From Pseudomonas sp. MYb60 (GTDB lineage: Bacteria > Pseudomonadota > Gammaproteobacteria > Pseudomonadales > Pseudomonadaceae): DNA of 64,000 bases. Under the pieces are notes generated by a model. That model did not search any database, was not told the DNA's origin, and saw only the letters and a list, made by a program, of their open reading frames with translations. Below, piece after piece: positions 1 through 6,958 of this stretch. Position 1 is the first letter of the stretch, and every line of letters begins with the position of its first letter. Location of the stretch: positions 90,720 through 154,719 of the forward strand of contig NZ_PCOZ01000010.1 in assembly GCF_002979555.1 (NCBI RefSeq). Direction: 5' to 3'. The translations under genes and the position numbers were made by a program.

Positions 1-47
1 TCCTCAAGCAATATTTCTCCTGGGTGAGGAGGATTGTGCATACCCAT
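1..47 (-). CDS. higA: HigA-type antitoxin, N-terminal fragment (cut by window edge)
   Basis: Only the first 15 codons are visible, reading MGMHNPPHPGEILLE. The HNPPHPGEIL start is the usual opening of HigA/VapI-type XRE helix-turn-helix antitoxins. An AAGGGA Shine-Dalgarno sequence sits about 7 nt before the ATG at 47. It begins 14 nt after the toxin stop codon, so the order is toxin first, antitoxin second, as in higBA loci. The rest of the gene lies left of the window. It should bind and neutralise HigB and repress the operon through its HTH domain. Confidence 0.8.
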   Translation of the reverse strand, partial: MGMHNPPHPGEILLE

Positions 48-61
48 AAACAAATCCCTTC

Positions 62-340
62 TCAGTGGTAATCGAGATAGTCGACCATCTCGACTTGATC
101 GTCCAACATTCGAAAAATGATGCGCCAGTTGCCACTGATGCTCACCGACCAATAGTCAACCAGATCACCTTTCAAGCGATGGAAGCGCCAGCCTGGCAAC
201 TCCAGATCGCTCCAGTGACTCGCATTGTCTAGAATCAGCAAAACACGACGTAGGCGATTTACATGGTTCGCATTGATTCCTTTCGTTGAGCCCGTTTCAT
301 AAAAAACCCGAAAGCCTTTATGTCTCCAACTCACGATCAC
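62..340 (-). CDS. higB: HigB-type toxin of the RelE/ParE superfamily
   Basis: A 92-residue protein of normal HigB length. It opens with the typical MIVSWRHKG..FYETGS segment and ends with a GNWRIIFRM...VDYLDYH strand pair, the conserved core of RelE/HigB ribosome-dependent mRNA interferases. The family cleaves mRNA on the ribosome when the antitoxin is lost; that activity is inferred here. The start is a GTG at 340 with no recognisable Shine-Dalgarno sequence, which would keep toxin translation low. A palindromic operator candidate lies immediately upstream (350-366). The antitoxin follows after 14 nt. Confidence 0.85.
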   Translation of the reverse strand: MIVSWRHKGFRVFYETGSTKGINANHVNRLRRVLLILDNASHWSDLELPGWRFHRLKGDLVDYWSVSISGNWRIIFRMLDDQVEMVDYLDYH

Positions 341-349
341 AGCGCGATT

Positions 350-366
350 GTGATGTGATACATCAC
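350..366. promoter_or_regulatory. Candidate HigA operator (17-bp perfect palindrome)
   Basis: The sequence GTGATGTGATACATCAC is a 7-3-7 perfect inverted repeat ending 10 nt upstream of the higB start codon. HigA-type antitoxins repress their own operon by binding such palindromes in the promoter. The position and symmetry are seen directly; binding by HigA is inferred. Confidence 0.55.
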
Positions 367-512
367 GCCCTGCAATAGCCGCGTATCAGTTCTGGTCGTC
401 GGATTCATAACATTCCACCACTGAGAAAATACAAAGCAGGGAGGCTAGGGAGATGGGTTCCGAGGGACAACCTGAAAGGTTTGTAGGAAAGGTCTGTGAC
501 ACCTGTCCCAAC

Positions 513-588
513 GCCATCGCGGGCAAGCGCCCACATTGGAAGGTGTTTACACATCAAATGTGGGAGCTGGCTTGCCTGCGATGAGGCC
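513..588. repeat. REP pair in the 341-656 intergenic region
   Basis: Two facing arms (CCATCGCGGGCAAGCGCCCACATTGG and its counterpart AATGTGGGAGCTGGCTTGCC) form an imperfect inverted repeat of the pseudomonad REP/REPIN type with TGTGGGAGCTGGCTTGCCTGCGA arms. Apart from this element, the higBA promoter and the terminator at 601-640, I see no gene in the 316-bp stretch 341-656. Confidence 0.65.
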
Positions 589-600
589 CTTGCAGCCAAC

Positions 601-640
601 AAAAAACCCGCTGGCCAAACTGGCCCAGCGGGTTTCTTGT
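601..640 (-). terminator. Intrinsic terminator downstream of the YqfO-like gene
   Basis: An AACCCGCTGG...CCAGCGGGTT type hairpin is followed, on the minus strand, by a run of T. It starts about 17 nt past the stop codon of the gene ending at 657 and would end transcription coming from purL and that gene. Confidence 0.75.
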
Positions 641-656
641 TTTTGCAGCGCACGAA

Positions 657-968
657 TCAAAAATCCGCCAACTGCCATACCTCATACGCCGGTGTCTCAT
701 ACGGGTGGCTCAGCTTGAGCGCGGCCACAACCGCCACGATCAATTCATCCGCCACCACCAGTTCAACCTTCCACTCTTCAACCACTTCAACCTGGCCCAC
801 CTGCCCGATAAACGGTGTACTTCCGTCCAACGCGCGAAATTGGCCCTGGCCCAGCACTTGCCAGGCGCAGCTGTCGTAGTCGCCGATACGCCCGCCGCCG
901 GCGTCGAAGACGGCGGTTTTCACCGTCTCCACGTGGCTGTCGGGCACAAAGAAGGCGAGCTTGAACAC
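657..968 (-). CDS. NIF3/YqfO-like small protein
   Basis: A 103-residue protein starting MFKLAFFVPDSHVETVK and ending HPYETPAYEVWQLADF. These are the two hallmark strands of the CutA/PII-like domain inserted in YqfO/NIF3 proteins, found in pseudomonads as a stand-alone polypeptide. The conserved HPYETPAYEV motif is intact. The biochemical role is unknown; the fold is associated with metal or small-ligand binding. It follows purL after 4 nt on the same strand, so the two are probably cotranscribed and end at the terminator at 601-640. Confidence 0.8.
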   Translation of the reverse strand: MFKLAFFVPDSHVETVKTAVFDAGGGRIGDYDSCAWQVLGQGQFRALDGSTPFIGQVGQVEVVEEWKVELVVADELIVAVVAALKLSHPYETPAYEVWQLADF

Positions 969-972
969 CGTC

Positions 973-3900
973 TTAGTTCACCCACACGCGGGCGTTGCGG
1001 AACATGCGCATCCACGCGCCGTCCTCGTCCCACTCTTCCGGGCGCCACGAGTTCTGCACGGCGCGGAATACACGTTCCGGGTGCGGCATCATGATAGTCA
1101 CGCGACCGTCGCGGCTGGTGAGGCCGGTGATCCCGCGCGGTGAGCCGTTCGGGTTGGCCGGGTAGGTCTCGGTGACCTTGCCGTGGTTGTCGACGAAACG
1201 CAGCGCCACGGTGCCGGACAGGTCGGCTTCCAGCAGCGCTTCCTCGCTGGCGAACTCGGCATGGCCTTCACCGTGGGCGATGGCGATCGGCATGCGCGAA
1301 CCGGCCATGCCTTGCAGGAAGATCGAGTTGGATTCCTGCACCTGCACCATGGCAACACGGGCTTCGAACTGCTCCGAACGGTTGCGCACAAAGTGCGGCC
1401 AGAACTCGCTGCCCGGGATCAGTTCGCTGAGGTTGGACATCATCTGGCAACCGTTGCACACACCCAGGGTGAAGCTGTCGTTGCGCTCGAAGAAACCCTG
1501 GAACGAATCGCGGGCACGGCTGTTGAACAGCGCCGACTTGGCCCAGCCTTCACCGGCACCCAGCACGTCGCCGTAGGAGAAACCGCCGCAGGCCACCAGG
1601 CCTTTGAACTCATTGAGGTCAACGCGACCGGCAAGGATGTCGCTCATGTGCACGTCGATCGCATTGAAGCCAGCACGGTCGAACGCGGCCGCCATTTCCA
1701 CCTGGCCGTTGACGCCCTGCTCACGCAGTACGGCAACTTGTGGGCGGATGCCTTTCTTGATGTAAGGCGCGGCGATGTCCTGGTTGACGTCGAAGCTGAG
1801 CTTGGTGCTCAGGCCCGGGTTGTCTTCTTCCAGGATCACGTCGAATTCCTGCTCGGCGCACTCGACGTTGTCGCGCAGGCGCTGGATCTGGTAGCTGGTC
1901 TCGGCCCACTGGCGTTGCAGCAGACGGCGCTGACCGGCAAACACGGTGTCACCGTTGAACGAGATGTTGATCTCGCCATTGTTGATCGGCTGGCCGATCA
2001 CGGCCACGCAGTCGTCCAGGCCAGCGGCGCTGAATTGGGCGAGCACGTCCGGGGTAGCGTCCTGGCGAACCTGGATCACTGCGCCCAACTCTTCGTTGAA
2101 CAGGATGCCGTTGATTTCACAGGCTGCCTCGGCAACGCTGTCGAGCACGATGTTCAGGCCGCAATGACCGGCGAAGGCCATCTCGACAACGCTGGTCAGC
2201 AGACCACCGTCGGAACGGTCGTGGTAAGCCAGCAGGTGGCCGTCGGCGTTGAGGCCCTGGATCACGGCGAAGAAGGCTTTCAGGTCTTCGGCGTCATCGA
2301 CGTCCGGGGCCTGGCTGCCGAGCTTGCCGTGGGTCTGTGCCAGGATCGACGCGCCCATACGGTTCTGGCCGCGGCCCAGGTCGATCAGGATCAGGTCAGT
2401 GGTGCCCTTGTCCATGCGCAGTTGCGGGGTCAGGGTCTGACGCACGTCGGTGACAGGCGCGAAACCGGTGACGATCAACGACAGGGGCGAGGTGACGCTC
2501 TTGTCAGTGCCTTCATCGTTCCAACGGGTGGCCATGGACATGGAGTCCTTGCCCACCGGAATGGTGATGCCCAGCTCTGGGCACAATTCCATGCCGACTG
2601 CTTTAACAGTGTCGTACAGACGTGCATCTTCGCCCGGGTGACCGGCGGCGGACATCCAGTTGGCCGACAATTTGATGTCGGACAGCTTGCCAATGCGCGA
2701 TGCCGCGATGTTGGTAATGGTCTCACCAATGGCCATGCGGCCCGACGCTGGAGCGTCCAGCAGGGCCAGTGGCGTACGTTCGCCCATGGCCATCGCTTCA
2801 CCGGTGTAGACGTCGAAGCTGGTGGCGGTGACGGCAACGTCGGCCACCGGAACCTGCCACGGGCCGACCATTTGGTCACGGGCCACCAGGCCGGTGATGG
2901 TGCGGTCGCCGATGGTGATCAGGAAGCTCTTGCTCGCCACGGCCGGGTGGTGCAGCACGCGTTCGATGCTGTCGGCCAGTTCCAGCGTGCTTGGGTCGAA
3001 GTCGTCGCCCAGCTCGGCTTCACGCACGGCCGAACGGTGCATGCGCGGGGCTTTGCCCAGCAGCACTTCGAGCGGCATGTCCACCGGGCTGTTGCCGAAG
3101 TGGCTGTCGGTGACCGTCAGCTGCGGCTCGGCAGTGGCTTCGCCGACCACGGCAAACGGGCAGCGCTCGCGTTCGCAGATGGCCTGGAAGCGCGCAAAAT
3201 CTTCAGCACCGACGGCCAGCACGTAGCGTTCCTGGGATTCGTTGCTCCAGATTTCGTGCGGGGCCATGCCCGGCTCGTCGTTTGGAATGTTGCGCAGTTC
3301 GAAGCGGCCACCACGGTCGCCGTCGTTGACCAGTTCCGGGAAGGCGTTGGACAAACCGCCAGCACCGACGTCGTGGATGAAGCTGATCGGGTTTTTGTCA
3401 CCCAACTGCCAGCAACGGTCGATGACTTCCTGGCAGCGACGCTCCATCTCTGGGTTTTCGCGCTGTACAGACGCGAAGTCCAGGTCTGCCGAGCTGGTGC
3501 CGGTGGCCATCGAGGAAGCCGCGCCGCCGCCCAGGCCGATCAACATCGCCGGGCCGCCGAGCACGATCAGCTTGGAGCCGACCAGGATCTCGCCTTTCTT
3601 GACGTGTTCTTCACGGATGTTGCCCATGCCGCCGGCCAACATGATCGGCTTGTGGTAGCCGCGCACTTCATCGCCACGCGGGGTGGTGATGGACTGTTCG
3701 AAGGTACGGAAGTAGCCGGTCAGCGCCGGACGCCCGAATTCGTTGTTGAACGCGGCGCCGCCCAGCGGGCCTTCGATCATGATGTCCAGCGCGGTAACGA
3801 TGCGCTCAGGCTTGCCATACGGCACTTCCCACGGCTGTTCGAAGCCCGGGATCTGCAGGTTGGACACGGTGAAGCCGGTGAGGCCGGCTTTTGGCTTGGC

Positions 3901-4869
3901 ACCACGGCCGGTGGCACCTTCGTCGCGTATCTCGCCGCCGGAACCGGTGGCGGCGCCCGGGAACGGGGCAATCGCGGTCGGGTGGTTGTGAGTCTCGACC
4001 TTCATCAGGATGTGCACCGGCTCCTGCACCGCGCCGTACTGGCGGGTCTCGGGGTCCGGGAAGAAACGGCCGGCGACGGAGCCGACGATCACCGAGGCGT
4101 TGTCCTTATAAGCCGACAGAACGCCTTCGCTGTGCATCACGTAGGTGTTCTTGATCATGCCGAACAGGCTTTTATCCTGGCTTTCGCCGTCGATGTCCCA
4201 ACTGGCGTTGAAGATCTTGTGACGGCAGTGCTCGGAGTTGGCCTGCGCAAACATCATCAGTTCGATGTCGTGCGGGTTGCGCTTCAAGCCGTTGAAAGCG
4301 TTGACCAGGTAGTCGATCTCGTCTTCCGCCAGGGCCAGGCCCAGCTCGGTGTTGGCCTTCTCGAGGGCGGCACGGCCACCGCCGAGCACGTCAATCGCGG
4401 TGAGCGGCTTGGGCTCGGCGTGGCTGAACAGGCCGGCAGCCTGTTCCAGCTGGCTGACGATGATCTGGGTCATGCGGTCGTGCAGGCTGCTGGCGATCAG
4501 CTCGGCTTCGGCGTCGCTGAACTGGCCGGCGACGTAGAACGCGATACCACGCTCCAGGCGCTGGATTTTTTCCAGGCCACAGTTGCGGGCGATATCGCTG
4601 GCCTTGCTCGACCAGGGCGAGATGGTGCCGAACCGCGGCAGAACCAGGAACAAGCGGCCGTTAGGCTCTTGAACCGGAACGCTTGGGCCGTACTTCAGAA
4701 GGCGTGCCAGCACTTGCTGTTCGTCGGCGGTCAACACGCCGGTAACGTCGGCGAAGTGAGCAAATTCAGCGTACAGGCCTGTAACAGCTGGAACCTTTTG
4801 GCTCAGTTGCTCAAGGAGTTTGCTGTGGCGAAAGGCAGAAAGGGCAGGAGCGCCGCGCAGGATCAACAT
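973..4869 (-). CDS. purL: Phosphoribosylformylglycinamidine synthase (FGAM synthetase)
   Basis: This 1298-residue single-chain enzyme catalyses the fourth step of de novo purine synthesis: FGAR plus glutamine and ATP to FGAM. The N-terminal and central synthetase part contains KVETHNHPTAI and GGEIRDEGATG signatures. The C-terminal class I glutaminase domain has the nucleophile in LGVCNGCQMM and the His/Glu pair in MMPHPERVFR. The frame extends upstream to 4953, but the start MLILRGAPALSAFR at 4869 matches the family N-terminus and full length. It is divergent from mltF across 287 bp. Confidence 0.97.
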   Translation of the reverse strand: MLILRGAPALSAFRHSKLLEQLSQKVPAVTGLYAEFAHFADVTGVLTADEQQVLARLLKYGPSVPVQEPNGRLFLVLPRFGTISPWSSKASDIARNCGLEKIQRLERGIAFYVAGQFSDAEAELIASSLHDRMTQIIVSQLEQAAGLFSHAEPKPLTAIDVLGGGRAALEKANTELGLALAEDEIDYLVNAFNGLKRNPHDIELMMFAQANSEHCRHKIFNASWDIDGESQDKSLFGMIKNTYVMHSEGVLSAYKDNASVIVGSVAGRFFPDPETRQYGAVQEPVHILMKVETHNHPTAIAPFPGAATGSGGEIRDEGATGRGAKPKAGLTGFTVSNLQIPGFEQPWEVPYGKPERIVTALDIMIEGPLGGAAFNNEFGRPALTGYFRTFEQSITTPRGDEVRGYHKPIMLAGGMGNIREEHVKKGEILVGSKLIVLGGPAMLIGLGGGAASSMATGTSSADLDFASVQRENPEMERRCQEVIDRCWQLGDKNPISFIHDVGAGGLSNAFPELVNDGDRGGRFELRNIPNDEPGMAPHEIWSNESQERYVLAVGAEDFARFQAICERERCPFAVVGEATAEPQLTVTDSHFGNSPVDMPLEVLLGKAPRMHRSAVREAELGDDFDPSTLELADSIERVLHHPAVASKSFLITIGDRTITGLVARDQMVGPWQVPVADVAVTATSFDVYTGEAMAMGERTPLALLDAPASGRMAIGETITNIAASRIGKLSDIKLSANWMSAAGHPGEDARLYDTVKAVGMELCPELGITIPVGKDSMSMATRWNDEGTDKSVTSPLSLIVTGFAPVTDVRQTLTPQLRMDKGTTDLILIDLGRGQNRMGASILAQTHGKLGSQAPDVDDAEDLKAFFAVIQGLNADGHLLAYHDRSDGGLLTSVVEMAFAGHCGLNIVLDSVAEAACEINGILFNEELGAVIQVRQDATPDVLAQFSAAGLDDCVAVIGQPINNGEINISFNGDTVFAGQRRLLQRQWAETSYQIQRLRDNVECAEQEFDVILEEDNPGLSTKLSFDVNQDIAAPYIKKGIRPQVAVLREQGVNGQVEMAAAFDRAGFNAIDVHMSDILAGRVDLNEFKGLVACGGFSYGDVLGAGEGWAKSALFNSRARDSFQGFFERNDSFTLGVCNGCQMMSNLSELIPGSEFWPHFVRNRSEQFEARVAMVQVQESNSIFLQGMAGSRMPIAIAHGEGHAEFASEEALLEADLSGTVALRFVDNHGKVTETYPANPNGSPRGITGLTSRDGRVTIMMPHPERVFRAVQNSWRPEEWDEDGAWMRMFRNARVWVN

Positions 4870-5156
4870 CTTCGGGACAGCCTCGGGAAGGGGGTGTGCT
4901 TTGAGGCCGTGCATTCTAGCGTAAACCTTCGCCAACGGCACCCGAAACGGCACCGGTGGCTGCTGCCGAACGTCAGTTGGCTGGATTCCACTGTCGTTTG
5001 GGGGTTATCCAGGGCATTCGGCGCAGTTATTTTAACCGTCATAATCCTGCGCCAAGCCCCGTTTCTGCGGGCTGCAGCCCGGTTTTGGCGGCGCTAGCAG
5101 ACAACTCCAACGCTGTCGAGATATGGCGCCGTGGGCCGTTTGCGTATACTGCGCAG

Positions 5157-6617
5157 ATGTTCTCCCCAACTGCTTTGCGCCCGCGATGCGCCAGATGGCT
5201 CATCGCAACCGGACTCTTCCTGATGCTCAGCGCCTGTGTTGATAAACCCAGCACGCTCGAGCGAATCAAGGAGGATGGCGTATTGCGGGTGATTACCCGG
5301 AACAGCCCGGCCACCTATTTCCAGGACCGCAACGGTGAAACCGGTTTCGAATACGAACTGGTCAAGCGCTTTGCCGACGACCTGGGCGTGAAGCTGGAAA
5401 TCGAGACCGCCGACAACCTCGACGACTTGTTCGGCCAGCTCGGCAAGAACAACGGCCCGGTCCTGGCTGCCGCCGGCCTGGTCAGCAGCGAGCAGCGCCT
5501 GCAGCAGGTACGCTTTTCCCACCCCTACCTGGAAGTGACCCCGCAGATCATCTACCGCAACGGCCAGTCCCGCCCGACGAACGCGGCAGACCTGGCAGGC
5601 AAGAAGATCATGGTGCTCAAGGGCAGCACCCACGCCGAGCAACTGGCGGCGCTTAAAAAGCAGAATCCTGCGATCGAATACGAAGAATCCGACGCCGTTG
5701 AAGTGGTCGACCTGCTGCGCATGGTAGATGAAGGGCAGATCGACCTGACCCTGGTGGACTCCAACGAAGTCGCGATGAACCAGGTGTACTTCCCCAACGT
5801 GCGCGTCGCGTTCGACCTCGGCAACGCCAGCAACCAGAGCTGGGCCGTGGCGGCAGGCGAGGACAACAGCCTGCTCAACGAAATCAACAGTTACCTGGAC
5901 AAGGTCGAGAAGAACGGCACCCTGCAGCGTCTCAAGGATCGCTACTACGGGCACGTCGACGTCCTTGGCTATGTCGGGGCCTACACCTTCGCCCAGCACC
6001 TGCAGCAACGCTTGCCCAAGTACGAGAAGCACTTTCGCGCCTATGCCAAGGAAGAAAAGGTCGATTGGCGCCTGTTGGCCGCCATCGGCTATCAGGAATC
6101 CCTGTGGCAACCGGCGGTCACTTCCAAGACCGGCGTGCGCGGCCTGATGATGCTGACCCAGAACACTGCCCAGGCCATGGGCGTGTCCAATCGACTGGAC
6201 CCCAAGCAGAGCATCATGGGCGGCGCCAAGTACCTGGCCCGGATCAAAAGTGAACTGGACGACAGCATCGCCGAGCCGGATCGCACCTGGTTCGCGCTCG
6301 CTGCCTACAACGTCGGCGGCGGTCACCTGGACGATGCACGTACCTTGGCCAAGCGCGAAGGCCTGAACCCGAACAAGTGGCTGGACGTGAAGAAAATGCT
6401 GCCGCGCCTGTCGCAGAAGCAGTGGTACAGCAAGACCCGCTACGGTTATGCCCGAGGCGGTGAGCCGGTGCACTTCGTGGCGAACATTCGCCGCTACTAC
6501 GACATCCTCACTTGGGTGACCCAGCCGCAGCTGGAAGGCAACCAGGTGGTCGAAGGCAACCTGCATGTGCCGGGTGTGGATAAGACCAAGCCGCCCGAAG
6601 ACAACCCGAAACTATAA
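5157..6617 (+). CDS. mltF: Membrane-bound lytic murein transglycosylase F
   Basis: A 486-residue two-domain enzyme. Residues 1-27 form a lipoprotein signal ending LFLMLSAC, with Cys27 as the lipidation site. An SBP_bac_3-like regulatory domain follows (about 45-265), then a family 1 SLT domain with catalytic Glu314 in GYQESLWQP and the downstream GLMMLTQNTA and AAYNVGGGH motifs. It cleaves peptidoglycan to 1,6-anhydromuropeptides at the outer-membrane inner face. The ATG at 5157 fits the family N-terminus, but no Shine-Dalgarno sequence precedes it; a TATACT hexamer lies 6 nt upstream. Longer in-frame starts lack the signal peptide at the terminus. Confidence 0.95.
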   Translation: MFSPTALRPRCARWLIATGLFLMLSACVDKPSTLERIKEDGVLRVITRNSPATYFQDRNGETGFEYELVKRFADDLGVKLEIETADNLDDLFGQLGKNNGPVLAAAGLVSSEQRLQQVRFSHPYLEVTPQIIYRNGQSRPTNAADLAGKKIMVLKGSTHAEQLAALKKQNPAIEYEESDAVEVVDLLRMVDEGQIDLTLVDSNEVAMNQVYFPNVRVAFDLGNASNQSWAVAAGEDNSLLNEINSYLDKVEKNGTLQRLKDRYYGHVDVLGYVGAYTFAQHLQQRLPKYEKHFRAYAKEEKVDWRLLAAIGYQESLWQPAVTSKTGVRGLMMLTQNTAQAMGVSNRLDPKQSIMGGAKYLARIKSELDDSIAEPDRTWFALAAYNVGGGHLDDARTLAKREGLNPNKWLDVKKMLPRLSQKQWYSKTRYGYARGGEPVHFVANIRRYYDILTWVTQPQLEGNQVVEGNLHVPGVDKTKPPEDNPKL

Positions 6618-6629
6618 GAACACAGCAAA

Positions 6630-6665
6630 ATCCATGTAGGAGGGGGCTTGCCCCCTCCCACATTT
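6630..6665. repeat. Single REP element
   Basis: TGTAGGAGGGGGCTTGCCCCCTCCCACA is an imperfect palindrome of the GGGGGCTTGCCCCC class. It lies between the convergent mltF and EIIB-like genes and may serve as a transcription stop or mRNA-stabilising hairpin. Confidence 0.7.
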
Positions 6666-6680
6666 GGATCTCGAGCTGGC

Positions 6681-6956
6681 TCAAAGGCCGGTGATTAGAT
6701 GCACCACTCCGCCCGTCAGCACCATCACACCTGGCACACCCGCCGCCTTCAACGCCTCAGTATCCACCTTCGCCCCATCCTGCAACTGCACCCGCACCCG
6801 CGTCAGCGCCACGCGCTGCTGCGACTTGAGGTTATCCGCCCCACCCAGCGCATTCAGCACATCGGCCGACAATAAGCCCGGCGCCGCGACGGTTTCTTCC
6901 TTGATCAAATCCGGCGTCAGCGCCTTCCAGAACGCCCGCTGCAATTTCTCGAACAT
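6681..6956 (-). CDS. Stand-alone PTS EIIB-like protein lacking the phospho-cysteine
   Basis: A 91-residue glucose/sucrose-family EIIB domain. The core that normally reads (H)C-x-TRLR reads QRVALTRVRV here, so the phosphoryl-accepting cysteine is replaced by Ala50. The rest of the fold is kept (LNALGGADNLKS, DGAKVDTEALKAAGVPGVM, VVHLITG). The preferred ATG at 6956 has GGAG 8 nt upstream; a GTG at 6962 overlapping the preceding stop is an alternative. It is translationally coupled to the EIIA-HPr-EI fusion. Without Cys it cannot act as a normal phospho-carrier. A regulatory or structural role is inferred; a decayed paralogue is the alternative. Confidence 0.8.
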   Translation of the reverse strand: MFEKLQRAFWKALTPDLIKEETVAAPGLLSADVLNALGGADNLKSQQRVALTRVRVQLQDGAKVDTEALKAAGVPGVMVLTGGVVHLITGL

Positions 6957-6958
6957 GC

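Noticed and set aside
1183..5097. A 1304-residue open frame on the plus strand opposite purL
   Set aside because: It mirrors purL codon positions in high-G+C DNA, shows no family motifs, and purL itself is unmistakable.
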